A stretch of 64,000 nt of DNA, taken from assembly GCA_017408735.1 (NCBI GenBank), contig JAFQUB010000024.1, forward strand, positions 1 to 64,000, read 5' to 3'. The notes beneath the pieces were generated by a model that worked only from the letters and a program-made list of their open reading frames with translations, was not told the origin of the DNA and searched no databases. The translations under genes were made by a program, and so were the position numbers. Source of the DNA: Lachnospiraceae bacterium (GTDB lineage Bacteria > Bacillota > Clostridia > Lachnospirales > Lachnospiraceae). Of this stretch, positions 42,371 through 51,938 are shown piece after piece (the stretch's first letter is position 1; each line of letters starts with the position of its first letter).

Positions 42371-43729
42371 ATGGTAGATTTTGGAAAATGGAATGAAATA
42401 GTAGAAAGTCTGGCACATTCCTGTGAGGTTAATTGTCAGATTGAACAGGCATTATATGATAAATATGATGTAAAAAGAGGATTGAGAGATAAATCAGGAA
42501 CAGGAGTACTGGCGGGACTTACAAGAGTTTCTCATATACAGTCTTTTGAAGAAAAGGATGGGAAAAAGATTCCTTGTGACGGAAAACTGTTATATAGAGG
42601 CTATAATATCATCGATCTTGTGAATGGAGATATTATGGATAAAAGATATGGATTCGAGGAGATTGCTTATCTTTTATTATTTGGAGAACTTCCTAATGAG
42701 GAACAGTTAGAAACCTTTAAACATCTTATGGCAAAGAGCAGAACACTGCCGACAAATTTTGTAAGAGATGTTATTATGAAAGCTCCAAGTAAAGATATGA
42801 TGAACTCTATTTCTAAAAGTGTTCTGACACTGGCATCTTACGATGACAATGCATCTGATATTTCTATTCCAAATGTTCTGGGACAATGTCTTATGTTAAT
42901 CAGTGTATTTCCAATGCTGGCAGTATATGGATATCATGCATATAATCACTATGAAAGAGATGACAGTTTTTATATTCACAGACCGGATGAAAATCTCTCT
43001 ATGGCAGAAAATTTTCTTCGTTTGTTAAGACCGGATATGAAATATACTGCATTGGAAGCAAGGGTTTTAGACATTGCTTTTGTACTGCACATGGAACATG
43101 GCGGTGGAAATAACTCTACATTTACAACTCATGTGGTATCATCTTCAGGAACCGATACTTATTCTGCTATGGCAGCAGCACTTTCTTCCTTAAAAGGACC
43201 AAAGCATGGTGGTGCAAATATTAAGGTAGTAGAAATGATGAACGACCTGAAGCAGAATGTAAAAGACCTGAAGGATGATGAACAGATTGCAGATTATTTA
43301 AGAAAGTTGTTAAATAAGCAGGCATTTGATAAAAAAGGTCTGATTTATGGAATGGGTCATGCGGTATATTCTATTTCAGACCCGAGAGCAACTATTTTCA
43401 AAGGCTTTGTAAAGCAGTTATCAGATGAAAAAGGAAGACAGGATGAATTTGAACTGTATTCTAAGATAGAGCGTCTTGCACCACAGATTATTGCGGAAGA
43501 ACGTTCTATATATAAAGGAGTCAGTGCAAATGTAGACTTTTACAGTGGCTTTGTATATAGCATGTTGGATATTCCGTTGGAATTATATACACCGATGTTT
43601 GCGATAGCAAGAATTGTTGGTTGGAGTGCTCATAGAATTGAAGAACTGGTGAACGTGGATAAAATTATTCGTCCGGCATACAAGAGTGTTACAGAAGAAA
43701 GAGAATATCGCCCCATGACTGAACGATAA
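42371..43729 (+). CDS. gltA: Citrate synthase
   Basis: Condenses oxaloacetate and acetyl-CoA to citrate, supplying glutamate carbon in an anaerobe with a partial cycle. The 452-residue protein has catalytic His residues in HGGGNNSTF and GMGHAVYS and the catalytic Asp in SANVDFYSG. The longer N-terminal part (about 60 residues) resembles the form found in clostridia. ATG at 42367 one frame off is not used. RBS AAAGGA is upstream. Confidence 0.95.
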   Translation: MVDFGKWNEIVESLAHSCEVNCQIEQALYDKYDVKRGLRDKSGTGVLAGLTRVSHIQSFEEKDGKKIPCDGKLLYRGYNIIDLVNGDIMDKRYGFEEIAYLLLFGELPNEEQLETFKHLMAKSRTLPTNFVRDVIMKAPSKDMMNSISKSVLTLASYDDNASDISIPNVLGQCLMLISVFPMLAVYGYHAYNHYERDDSFYIHRPDENLSMAENFLRLLRPDMKYTALEARVLDIAFVLHMEHGGGNNSTFTTHVVSSSGTDTYSAMAAALSSLKGPKHGGANIKVVEMMNDLKQNVKDLKDDEQIADYLRKLLNKQAFDKKGLIYGMGHAVYSISDPRATIFKGFVKQLSDEKGRQDEFELYSKIERLAPQIIAEERSIYKGVSANVDFYSGFVYSMLDIPLELYTPMFAIARIVGWSAHRIEELVNVDKIIRPAYKSVTEEREYRPMTER

Positions 43730-43734
43730 GAAAG

Positions 43735-43761
43735 CGAGCCCAAAGTGGCTCGTCTTTTTTT
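43735..43761 (+). terminator. Terminator after citrate synthase
   Basis: CGAGCC (43735-43740) pairs with GGCTCG (43747-43752) and is followed by TCTTTTTTT. Confidence 0.8.
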
Positions 43762-43792
43762 GTATGTGTCGAAAAATGTAAAAAAAAAATAA

Positions 43793-43821
43793 TTGACTAT
43801 TGTAGGAAAAAAATGCATACT
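43793..43821 (+). promoter_or_regulatory. Promoter of the hybrid histidine kinase
   Basis: TTGACT (43793-43798) and CATACT (43816-43821) with a 17-base spacer lie directly upstream of the kinase gene. Confidence 0.5.
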
Positions 43822-43838
43822 TACAAGGTAGGAATTAT

Positions 43839-46031
43839 ATGGAAACAAGGCGGTGTCAATGGTTGAAAAAAATTAAGATTGCAAAAGAATGGAGAAATAT
43901 TATTATTCTGATGGTAACAAGTGTTTTGGTTACAGTAATTCTACTGTATCAAATTATACAGCAAGCCACTGAAAGTGTGCGGGAAGAAACCACAGAACAC
44001 ATTGTAGAGATTGCAGAGCAGGTAAAAAAGAATGTTGATATGCGTACGAAAGTTACCTGGGATATGATTCAGAATGTGGAGGAAATGCTTGGGATAACCG
44101 AGGAAGCAGCGGAAAGCAGTGTATCAGGGTATTTGCAATATGAAAAGACCCTTTGGGGATTTCAGAAGATGTTTCTTATGACAGACGAATATACCTATTA
44201 TAATGAACAAGATGAATTTGATACATTTAAAGTGGATAACAATTTATATGAGAGAATGCTGAGAGGAGAACATATTCATTCGGTTGCAACCAATCATGAG
44301 GGAGAAGACATGATTTATTATATGCGAACCATAAAACCCGTGAAATATAAAGATATTACAGTGTCTTCTTTGGGTATTTCTTTTAAACTTGAAGATTTTA
44401 CAAGAGATATAGACATTAGTGCATTGACAAATGAAGGTGAATGTTATTTAATTAATCCTAAAAATCAGGGCGTTGTTTATACCAATAATGAAAAAGTTAA
44501 CGTCAATGATGATGTTGGAGAAATATTAGAACAGGTAATTGGTGTCAATCAGAAAAAGAGCCTTGATTATGTGAAAGAATTAGTTTTTCAGAGAAAAAAA
44601 GAAACCTTATATCTTGATACAGAACGTGGCAAATCGTTTATTATCAGCGTTCCGATGAAAGAAAATAAGTGGGTATTGCTGGCAGTAATTCCGGAGGAAA
44701 GAATAAATAACAACCTGAATGCATTTATGACAAAACTTATGTTAAGTGCATTGGCAATTATGGGAATTATGATAAGCATCTGCATTTATATGTGTAAATT
44801 GTATGGCAAAAGAATAGAGCAGGAAAAGGGTGAAGAAACGTTAAAATATTTAGAACAGGCATTGGAGGCGTCACAGCACTCAGAAAGAGTAAAAAGTCGT
44901 TTTATGCTTAGTTTGTCCCATGACATTCGAACCCCTATGAATGGAATTATGGGAATGAGTATGCTAGCCAAAGCCAACATACAAAATCAGGAAAAAGTGG
45001 AGTACTGTCTTAATAAAATAGATGCTCAGGCAAATCATTTGGTACAGTTAGTAAATGACGTATTGGACTTTTCGCAGATGGAAAATGAAAAGTTTCGTTT
45101 GAATAATAAAAAAATCTGCCTTATGGATGTATTAAACGAGGTAGTAGATTTAACCAGAATTCAGGTAGATGAAAAGCACCAAAATTTTCAGGTGGAAATC
45201 AGTGAAGATTTAGATGTTGAAGTCTGGGGAGATTCTGTTGGAATTAAGAAAATATTATTGAATGTGCTGTCCAATGCCGTGAAATACACAGGGGAAGAAG
45301 GGGATATTATCTTCCGTGCTAATGCTGTAAAATGCAGCAAAAAGTTTTTGACGGTCATGTTTGTAATACAGGATACCGGTAAGGGCATGGAAAAGGCATA
45401 TGTAAATAAGATTTTTGATGCATTCAGCCGAGAAGACAAAGACGAAGTAAAAGTCATAGAGGGAAATGGTCTTGGAATGGCAATTACAAAGCAACTGGTA
45501 GAAGCAATGAATGGATTTATTTATGTGGAAAGCGAGTTGGGAGAAGGAAGCCGTTTCAGCATTAAACTGCCTTTCAAGAGAGGCATAGAAGAGGAAGTAG
45601 TAGAATTAGAGCAGGAACAGGAAGAAAAGTCGGATTTTACATATCAGTATAAGAAAATTTTGTTGGTGGAAGATAATGCTTTGAATGCGGAAATTATGAA
45701 GGAAATCCTGATTATGGCAGGTGCCATAGTGGAAATTGCTTCCAATGGAAAAGCAGCGGTAGAAGCATTTGAAGCGAGCTATGAAAATTATTATGATTAT
45801 ATATTAATGGATATTCAGATGCCGATAATGGATGGCTACAGTGCTGCAAAAAAAATCCGTAGTCTGGAACGTTCAGATGCGAAAAAAATTATTATTCTTG
45901 CCATGACAGCCCATGCTTTTTTACAGGATATAGAAAAGGCGAAGGATGTAGGAATGGATGGACATGTATCAAAACCTATTGATATGAAACTTTTATCTGA
46001 AAAATTGGAAGAACTGGAAAGCCAGAGATAA
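43839..46031 (+). CDS. Hybrid sensor histidine kinase with C-terminal receiver
   Basis: A 730-residue membrane sensor. Two membrane helices (about 20-40 and 290-312) enclose a periplasm-side sensor, probably Cache-like. A HisKA domain follows with phospho-His361 in SHDIRTPMNG, a HATPase with DTGKGM and GNGLGMAI, and a receiver with phospho-Asp658 in MDIQMPIMDG. No response regulator or output domain is nearby, so the phosphate must go to a remote partner. The next gene is the hydrogenase-like protein, but a hairpin separates them. Confidence 0.95.
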   Translation: METRRCQWLKKIKIAKEWRNIIILMVTSVLVTVILLYQIIQQATESVREETTEHIVEIAEQVKKNVDMRTKVTWDMIQNVEEMLGITEEAAESSVSGYLQYEKTLWGFQKMFLMTDEYTYYNEQDEFDTFKVDNNLYERMLRGEHIHSVATNHEGEDMIYYMRTIKPVKYKDITVSSLGISFKLEDFTRDIDISALTNEGECYLINPKNQGVVYTNNEKVNVNDDVGEILEQVIGVNQKKSLDYVKELVFQRKKETLYLDTERGKSFIISVPMKENKWVLLAVIPEERINNNLNAFMTKLMLSALAIMGIMISICIYMCKLYGKRIEQEKGEETLKYLEQALEASQHSERVKSRFMLSLSHDIRTPMNGIMGMSMLAKANIQNQEKVEYCLNKIDAQANHLVQLVNDVLDFSQMENEKFRLNNKKICLMDVLNEVVDLTRIQVDEKHQNFQVEISEDLDVEVWGDSVGIKKILLNVLSNAVKYTGEEGDIIFRANAVKCSKKFLTVMFVIQDTGKGMEKAYVNKIFDAFSREDKDEVKVIEGNGLGMAITKQLVEAMNGFIYVESELGEGSRFSIKLPFKRGIEEEVVELEQEQEEKSDFTYQYKKILLVEDNALNAEIMKEILIMAGAIVEIASNGKAAVEAFEASYENYYDYILMDIQMPIMDGYSAAKKIRSLERSDAKKIIILAMTAHAFLQDIEKAKDVGMDGHVSKPIDMKLLSEKLEELESQR

Positions 46032-46127
46032 AAATCTTAGCTTCATATGAATTATATTCCGTTGCGAATGACGTGGGTTGAACTGTTAGGATTTTTAAAG
46101 TTTTACATAAGTAAATATTGACGAAAC

Positions 46128-46184
46128 AAGGGTTATATGTTTAAATGAAATGCGAATGATAAATTTTTAACATATGACCCTTTT
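46128..46184 (+). terminator. Hairpin between the kinase and hydrogenase genes
   Basis: AAGGGTTATATGTT (46128-46141) pairs over 14 bp with AACATATGACCCTT (46169-46182), followed by TTTT. It terminates the kinase transcript or attenuates the hydrogenase one. A TTGACG box (46118-46123) overlaps it. Confidence 0.65.
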
Positions 46185-46211
46185 ACTTTGCTTGAATATG
46201 GAGGAGAGAAC

Positions 46212-47711
46212 ATGAGCTTTAGAGGTCTTGACACAGAAGTGCGTAAACTTAGAAAAGAAACATTCAAAGAAATAGCGAATCTTGCATATAACTCAACGGA
46301 TATTATCAACGATTTAGAAGCGTTGCCGTATAAAATGACAGATGCTGAAAATCCAAGATTTTGGGAGAGCATCTATCGTGAACGTGCTGTAGTCAGAGAA
46401 AGGCTTCGTCTTGCTATGGGGCTTTCGCTGCGTCCGGAAGATAAACCGGTGCATGCAACAGAAGGGGTAGATGAAAGTAATATTGCAGAGAAATATTATG
46501 AACCACCTCTTATGCAGGTAATTCCATCAGCATGTAATGCCTGTGCGGAAAATATGTTTATTGTAACAAATCAGTGTAAGAGCTGTACAGCGCAGCCATG
46601 TGCAAAGGTATGTCCAAGAGGTGCCATTTCTTTAGTGGATGGAAAATCTTATATAGATCAGGAAAAATGTGTAAAATGTGGAAAATGTAAAGAAGTATGT
46701 CCTTACGATGCCATTTCCAAGCAGGTACGTCCATGTGCGGCAGCCTGTGGTGTCAATGCCATTGTAAGTGATGAATATGGCAGAGCCTGCATTGACAGCG
46801 AAAAGTGTGTATCCTGCGGTATGTGTATGGTAAATTGTCCGTTTGGGGCGATTGCAGACAAATCCCAGATATTCCAGCTAATCCGTGCCATTCAGTCAGG
46901 ACGTGAAGTAATTGCTGAGATTGCACCGGCATTTGTGGGGCAGTTTGGTGAAAACGTAACACCTGCACAGGTGAAAGAAGGATTAAAACAGCTGGGATTT
47001 AGCCGAGTATATGAAGTGGCTATCGGTGCGGATGCAGGAGCAATGGCAGAAGCAAAACATTATGTGAAAGAAGTGGTAAATGGTGAATTACCATTTTTGC
47101 TGACTTCCTGTTGCCCGTCATGGTCCATGATGGCAAGAAAATTCTTCCCGGAAACCATTGGAAATATTTCCAATGAGTTAACACCGATGGTTGCCACTGC
47201 CAGAAAGATAAAAGAAGAACATCCTGACGCAAGTATTGTGTTTATAGGACCATGTGCTTCTAAAAAGCTGGAAGCTTCCAGAAGGAAGGTTCGAAGCGAT
47301 GTGGACTTTGTAATTACCTTTGAAGAATTAGCAGGTATGTTTTCGGCGAAAAAGATTGTATTGTCAGAATTGGAAACAGATGAAAGTGATGAAATAAACG
47401 ATGCAACTTCCGCAGGACGTGGCTATGCCGTTGCCGGCGGTGTGGCAGAAGCAATCAGACAGTGTATCGAAGAATATTATCCGGGCACAGAAGTGATGAT
47501 TGAGCATGCAGAAGGCTTAAGTGAGTGTAAGAAAATGCTGACATTGGCAAAGGCAGGCAGAAAGAATGGATGTCTTATCGAGGGGATGGGCTGCCCGGGA
47601 GGCTGTGTAGGTGGTGCCGGTACCAACATTCCGATTGTAAAGGCAAATAAGGAAGTAAAGAAATTTATGGAAAGTGCAGAACGAATACTTCCATTACCTG
47701 AGGAGGAGTAA
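46212..47711 (+). CDS. [FeFe]-hydrogenase-like iron-sulfur protein
   Basis: A 499-residue protein with several ferredoxin-type clusters (CNACAENM, CKSC...CAKVCP, CVKCGKCKEVCP, CVSCGMCMVNCP) and an H-cluster domain whose three motifs are TSCCPSW, GPCASKKLE and GMGCPGGCVGG. These match [FeFe] hydrogenases in order, with small changes to the second and third motifs as in group B enzymes. It could make or consume hydrogen, or serve as a sensor; maturases HydEFG are not here. The start at 46212 follows GGAGGAG. Confidence 0.88.
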   Translation: MSFRGLDTEVRKLRKETFKEIANLAYNSTDIINDLEALPYKMTDAENPRFWESIYRERAVVRERLRLAMGLSLRPEDKPVHATEGVDESNIAEKYYEPPLMQVIPSACNACAENMFIVTNQCKSCTAQPCAKVCPRGAISLVDGKSYIDQEKCVKCGKCKEVCPYDAISKQVRPCAAACGVNAIVSDEYGRACIDSEKCVSCGMCMVNCPFGAIADKSQIFQLIRAIQSGREVIAEIAPAFVGQFGENVTPAQVKEGLKQLGFSRVYEVAIGADAGAMAEAKHYVKEVVNGELPFLLTSCCPSWSMMARKFFPETIGNISNELTPMVATARKIKEEHPDASIVFIGPCASKKLEASRRKVRSDVDFVITFEELAGMFSAKKIVLSELETDESDEINDATSAGRGYAVAGGVAEAIRQCIEEYYPGTEVMIEHAEGLSECKKMLTLAKAGRKNGCLIEGMGCPGGCVGGAGTNIPIVKANKEVKKFMESAERILPLPEEE

Positions 47712-47717
47712 CATCCC

Positions 47718-48218
47718 ATGTTTGAAAAATTTTACCCTGATAAAGAAGTAAACAGTGCGTATGAAATCGATTACGAAGCGTTGTATAGACAGGGCTACCG
47801 AGGTTTGATTTATGATATAGATAATACGCTGACAGAACACGGTGCGCCGGCCACAGAGCGGGCAATTGAATTAATGAAGCGTTTAAAACAAACTGGCTTT
47901 GGCGTGTGTCTGCTATCCAATAATAAAGAAGAACGTGTGAAAATGTTTAATGAACAGATTCATGTGCAGTATATTCATAAGGCAGGCAAACCGAAAACAG
48001 CAGGCTATGAGAAGGCGATGGAGCTGATTGGTACAAACAGAGAAAACACAATTTTTATTGGTGACCAGATTTTTACAGACATTTATGGTGCAAATAGGAC
48101 AGGCTTGTTAAGTTATCTGGTGCAGCCCATAGGAAAAAAAGAAGAAATCCAAATTGTATTGAAGCGTTATCTGGAGAAAATTGTATTACATTTTTATCAT
48201 CGAAGAATTCAATCGTAA
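47718..48218 (+). CDS. yqeG: YqeG-family HAD phosphatase
   Basis: A 166-residue HAD hydrolase, family IIIA. The nucleophile and acid Asp33 and Asp35 are in IYDIDNTLTEHG, Thr/Ser in LLSNNKEE, and the second metal site in GDQIFTDIYGAN. YqeG usually lies near yqeH and aroE in Firmicutes; aroE is close downstream. Substrate is unproven; some relatives act on phosphatidylglycerol phosphate. Confidence 0.93.
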   Translation: MFEKFYPDKEVNSAYEIDYEALYRQGYRGLIYDIDNTLTEHGAPATERAIELMKRLKQTGFGVCLLSNNKEERVKMFNEQIHVQYIHKAGKPKTAGYEKAMELIGTNRENTIFIGDQIFTDIYGANRTGLLSYLVQPIGKKEEIQIVLKRYLEKIVLHFYHRRIQS

Positions 48219-48225
48219 AAAGTAG

Positions 48226-48254
48226 TTGAAAAATAGTAAATTTTAGTATAAAAT
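48226..48254 (+). promoter_or_regulatory. Promoter of efp
   Basis: TTGAAA (48226-48231) and TAAAAT (48249-48254) have a 17-base spacer, about 65 bases before efp. Confidence 0.65.
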
Positions 48255-48318
48255 ATAGATGAGTTTATGAGCTTACAGATTGAAAAACGGCTCGGCGTAT
48301 TTTAAGGAGGAAAACAAA

Positions 48319-48876
48319 ATGGTTTCAGCAGGAGATTTTAGAAACGGTGTAACTTTGGAAATAGAAGGAAATATCTATCAGATTATCGAATTCCAGCATG
48401 TAAAACCTGGTAAAGGTGCAGCTTTTGTTCGTACAAAATTAAAAAACATCATCAACGGTGGTGTGGTGGAAAAAACATTCCGTCCAACAGAAAAATTCCC
48501 ACAGGCTCGTATCGACAGAGTAGAAATGCAGTACTTATATGCAGATGGTGATTTATTCAACTTCATGAACATGGAAACATATGACCAGATTGCATTAAGC
48601 AGCGAAGCAGTTGGTGATTCCTTAAAGTTTGTAAAAGAAAATGAAATGGTTAAGATTTGTTCCCATAACGGAAACGTATTTGCAATTGAACCACCATTAT
48701 TCGTAGAACTTGAAATCACAGAAACAGAACCGGGTGTAAAAGGTGATACAGCAACAGGTGCTACAAAACCTGCAACTGTAGAAACCGGAGCAACTGTATA
48801 CGTTCCATTATTCGTAAATCAGAATGATGTTATCAAAATTGATACAAGAACAGGCGAATACCTTTCAAGAGTATAA
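48319..48876 (+). CDS. efp: Elongation factor P
   Basis: EF-P rescues ribosomes stalled at proline runs, which suits the Pro-rich pilus proteins later in this window. The start at 48319 after AAGGAGG gives 185 residues. Lys32 in VKPGKGAAF sits at the tip where modification occurs in many bacteria. Three beta-barrel domains are implied by the length. Confidence 0.97.
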   Translation: MVSAGDFRNGVTLEIEGNIYQIIEFQHVKPGKGAAFVRTKLKNIINGGVVEKTFRPTEKFPQARIDRVEMQYLYADGDLFNFMNMETYDQIALSSEAVGDSLKFVKENEMVKICSHNGNVFAIEPPLFVELEITETEPGVKGDTATGATKPATVETGATVYVPLFVNQNDVIKIDTRTGEYLSRV

Positions 48877-48892
48877 TAACAGAGAATAAAAT

Positions 48893-48933
48893 AAAGCTAT
48901 GATTCCGGACGGGCTCTGGAATTGTAGCTTTTT
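48893..48933 (+). terminator. Terminator after efp
   Basis: AAAGCTATGATTCC (48893-48906) pairs over 14 bp, with G-T pairs, with GGAATTGTAGCTTT (48918-48931), then TT. Confidence 0.75.
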
Positions 48934-48963
48934 CCATAAATAAACGGAACAGGAGAAAGAGAA

Positions 48964-49830
48964 ATGAAAGAGATTACAGGACATACGGTATTGACAGGAC
49001 TTTTGGGAAGCCCTGTGGCACATAGTATTTCCCCTATGATGCATAATGAAGCATTCCGCCAGTTAGATTTGGATTATGTATATCTTTGCTTTGATGTGGG
49101 AACGGAAAATTTAAAGACGGCTGTGGAAGGGTTAAAGACAATTGGTATACGGGGATTTAACTGTACCATGCCGGATAAAAATCTTATGTGCGAACTGGCA
49201 GATAAACTGTCACCTGCTGCTAAAATGATGGGTGCTGTAAATACAGTATTAAATGAGAATGGAGTGCTTACCGGATATAACACTGACGGTGTGGGATATA
49301 TGCAGGCGGTAAAAGATGCCGGATATGATATTATAGGAAAGAAGATGACACTTCTTGGTGCAGGTGGTGCTGCAACAGCGGTATGTGTGCAGGCTGCATT
49401 GGATGGAGTTAAGGAAATTAATGTATTCAGTATCCGTGATCAGTTTTATGGCAGAGCAAGACAGATGATAGACACTATTAATAAGGAAACAAATTGTAAA
49501 GCCAGCTTGTATGATTTTGAAGATGAAAGCGTATTAAAGAAAAGTATTGATGAAAGTGATATCCTAACCAACGGAACCAGTGTGGGGATGGCGCCAAAAA
49601 CAGATGCATGCATTATCAAAGATGCAAGTTTTCTGCATGAAGGACTGATTGTGTCTGATGTAATTTACAATCCAAGAGAAACAAAGCTGCTTCAAATGGC
49701 AAAAGCCAATGGATGTCATACTTTTAATGGTTTATATATGCTTTTATACCAGGGGGCAGAAGCATTTAAAATCTGGACAGGAAAAGATATGCCGGTAGAA
49801 ATTATTAAGGAAAAATATTTTACAAATTAA
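48964..49830 (+). CDS. aroE: Shikimate dehydrogenase
   Basis: Reduces 3-dehydroshikimate in aromatic amino acid synthesis. The 288-residue protein has substrate motif SPVAHSISPMMHN, the catalytic Lys in NCTMPDKN, cofactor loop GAGGAATAV, and NTDGVGYMQ. The Pro/Asp change in the TMPDKN motif differs slightly from the usual TxPxK; it may be a shikimate/quinate dehydrogenase variant. GGAGAAAG precedes the start. Confidence 0.94.
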   Translation: MKEITGHTVLTGLLGSPVAHSISPMMHNEAFRQLDLDYVYLCFDVGTENLKTAVEGLKTIGIRGFNCTMPDKNLMCELADKLSPAAKMMGAVNTVLNENGVLTGYNTDGVGYMQAVKDAGYDIIGKKMTLLGAGGAATAVCVQAALDGVKEINVFSIRDQFYGRARQMIDTINKETNCKASLYDFEDESVLKKSIDESDILTNGTSVGMAPKTDACIIKDASFLHEGLIVSDVIYNPRETKLLQMAKANGCHTFNGLYMLLYQGAEAFKIWTGKDMPVEIIKEKYFTN

Positions 49831-49898
49831 TAATAGTAGTAAAGTAAAAAATGCTTTCATATATTACTAAGGAATAGAACAAAGGCAAGGAGTAATTT

Positions 49899-50186
49899 AT
49901 GGGAGCAAGAGAAGAAAAATTATTAATGGCAAGGGCTTCCTTTGAAAATGAAGGAAGCCTTAAATATTTTGCGGAAAATAAAGAAAAAGAAGAAGGACAA
50001 TGGAGGGGGAAAAGTAGTTTTATAATCCGCTTTGTGGTAGCGTTGTTATTGTTTGGTGTTTTTGTATATGGAGATTGTTCTAATGTGTCTGAACTTAACG
50101 AAATATCACGAAAAAGTTACGATGAAATACAAAAAAGTGAGATAAATGTTGAAAAATGTAGTGCATTATTTGGGCGAATGTGGTAG
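49899..50186 (+). CDS. Small membrane protein at the head of the pilus operon, unknown
   Basis: A 95-residue protein with one membrane helix at about 43-59 and a cytoplasmic N-terminus; two cysteines lie in the outer part. It is 46 bases before pilB and on the same strand. No family is recognised. AAGGAG precedes the start. It may be a pilus accessory or unrelated. Confidence 0.6.
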   Translation: MGAREEKLLMARASFENEGSLKYFAENKEKEEGQWRGKSSFIIRFVVALLLFGVFVYGDCSNVSELNEISRKSYDEIQKSEINVEKCSALFGRMW

Positions 50187-50232
50187 AATATAGAAGAGTA
50201 AGCTATAGAGTGAGTGGAAAGGTGTGCTGTAA

Positions 50233-51927
50233 ATGGCCATAAACAGAAGACGATTGCGGTTGGGAGATCTTTTGATTAACCAGGGAATCATAACAGAAGA
50301 ACAGCTGCAAAAGGGCTTGGAACTTCAGAAAGAAAAGGGATGTAAGCTGGGAGAAGCATTGGTGGAAAGCAATGTTGTTGCTGAAGAAACCATTGTGAAA
50401 ATTTTGGGAGAACAGCTTAGATTGGCATATGTAGATTTATCGAATGCAAAGATCGAAGACGAAATTCTTGAATTAGTACCGAGCGCACTGTTGAAAAAGC
50501 ATATGATGATTCCATTTGAGTACGCAGAGGACAATCCGAATGTAATCAGGGTTGCTATGGTGGATCCGCTTGATATAGAAGCGGTAGATGATATTAATAT
50601 AGTCACTAACCTTCAGGTGGAAACTGTAATTACAACCAGAAGAAGTCTGAACATGGCATTGGATAAGTACTTCGGACAAAAAGAAGTGTACAGTGCTGTG
50701 GATGAGTATGCAAAAGAGAAAGAAGCAAAATTAGAAGAAAGTGAAGAATTATATAATGAAGATGTAAACAGTTCTCCAATTGTACAGCTTGTAAAATCCA
50801 TGATTGAGCAGGCGGTAAGACAGAGAGCTTCAGATATACATATAGAACCTATGGAAAGACAGGTTCGCATCCGTTACCGTATTGATGGTGCGTTATATGA
50901 AAGAATGGTGTATTCACAACGTTTGCTTTCAGCCATTGTTGCCAGAATTAAAATTATTGGTGGTATGGATATTTCTGAAAAACGTAAGCCACAGGATGGT
51001 AGAATTACACAGGTGGTCGACCGTCAGGAGTACGATATTCGTGCTTCTGTGCTTCCTACTGTTTATGGTGAGAAAGTGGTTATGCGTCTTACCTCTAAGA
51101 ATGCATTGACACTGGAAAAGAGAAGGCTGGGCTTAAATGATGAAGAACTTGAACAATTTGACCATATATTGCAGAATCCTCATGGGATTCTCCTGGTAAC
51201 GGGACCGACGGGTAGTGGTAAATCAACTACACTGTATACGGCATTAAGTGAATTGAATAAAGAAGATGTAAATATTATCACGGTAGAAGACCCGGTGGAA
51301 GCTAACATTGACGGAATCAATCAGGTTCAGGTGAATCCGAAAGCGGATTTAACCTTTGCTTCTGCACTGCGTTCTATTCTCCGACAGGACCCTGATATCA
51401 TTATGATTGGGGAAATTCGAGATTCGGAAACAGCACAGATTGCGGTGCAGGCTTCTATTACAGGACACTTAGTTGTTTCCACACTTCATACAAACAGTGC
51501 GGCCAGTACAGTAACACGTCTTTCAGATATGGGAATTGAACCTTATCTGATTGCGGATTCTGTAGTTGGTATCATTGCCCAGAGACTTGTGCGCAGACTT
51601 TGCGGAGATTGCAAAGAAGAATATGAAGCTACAGTGGAAGAAAAAGAACTTTTGGGTTATTCTGTAGCAGAGCCTTTGAAATTGTACAAGCCTTGTGGAT
51701 GCGATAAGTGTGATAATACAGGTTATAAAGGACGAATCGGTGTATACGAAATTATGGAAGTTACGCCGCAGTTAAAACGTGTAATTGCTCATAATGAAGA
51801 TGCTGATAAAATTAAAAATGTAGCATTGGAAAACGGAATGAAAACATTGCGTATGAGAGCAGCGGAATATGTAATTGACGGAACTACCTCTGTTACAGAA
51901 ATGCTGAAAGTATCATTTGATTCGTAA
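50233..51927 (+). CDS. pilB: Type IV pilus assembly ATPase PilB
   Basis: Hexameric ATPase that drives pilin addition. The 564-residue protein has an N-terminal MshEN domain (about 5-150), the Asp box, Walker A GPTGSGKSTTLYTAL, Walker B IIMIGEIRDSETA, and a zinc motif (CGDCKEE then CGCDKCDNTGY). It is the first core gene of a pilus operon. No pilT retraction ATPase is seen in the window. Confidence 0.96.
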   Translation: MAINRRRLRLGDLLINQGIITEEQLQKGLELQKEKGCKLGEALVESNVVAEETIVKILGEQLRLAYVDLSNAKIEDEILELVPSALLKKHMMIPFEYAEDNPNVIRVAMVDPLDIEAVDDINIVTNLQVETVITTRRSLNMALDKYFGQKEVYSAVDEYAKEKEAKLEESEELYNEDVNSSPIVQLVKSMIEQAVRQRASDIHIEPMERQVRIRYRIDGALYERMVYSQRLLSAIVARIKIIGGMDISEKRKPQDGRITQVVDRQEYDIRASVLPTVYGEKVVMRLTSKNALTLEKRRLGLNDEELEQFDHILQNPHGILLVTGPTGSGKSTTLYTALSELNKEDVNIITVEDPVEANIDGINQVQVNPKADLTFASALRSILRQDPDIIMIGEIRDSETAQIAVQASITGHLVVSTLHTNSAASTVTRLSDMGIEPYLIADSVVGIIAQRLVRRLCGDCKEEYEATVEEKELLGYSVAEPLKLYKPCGCDKCDNTGYKGRIGVYEIMEVTPQLKRVIAHNEDADKIKNVALENGMKTLRMRAAEYVIDGTTSVTEMLKVSFDS

Positions 51928-51938
51928 GGAGGAAACAA

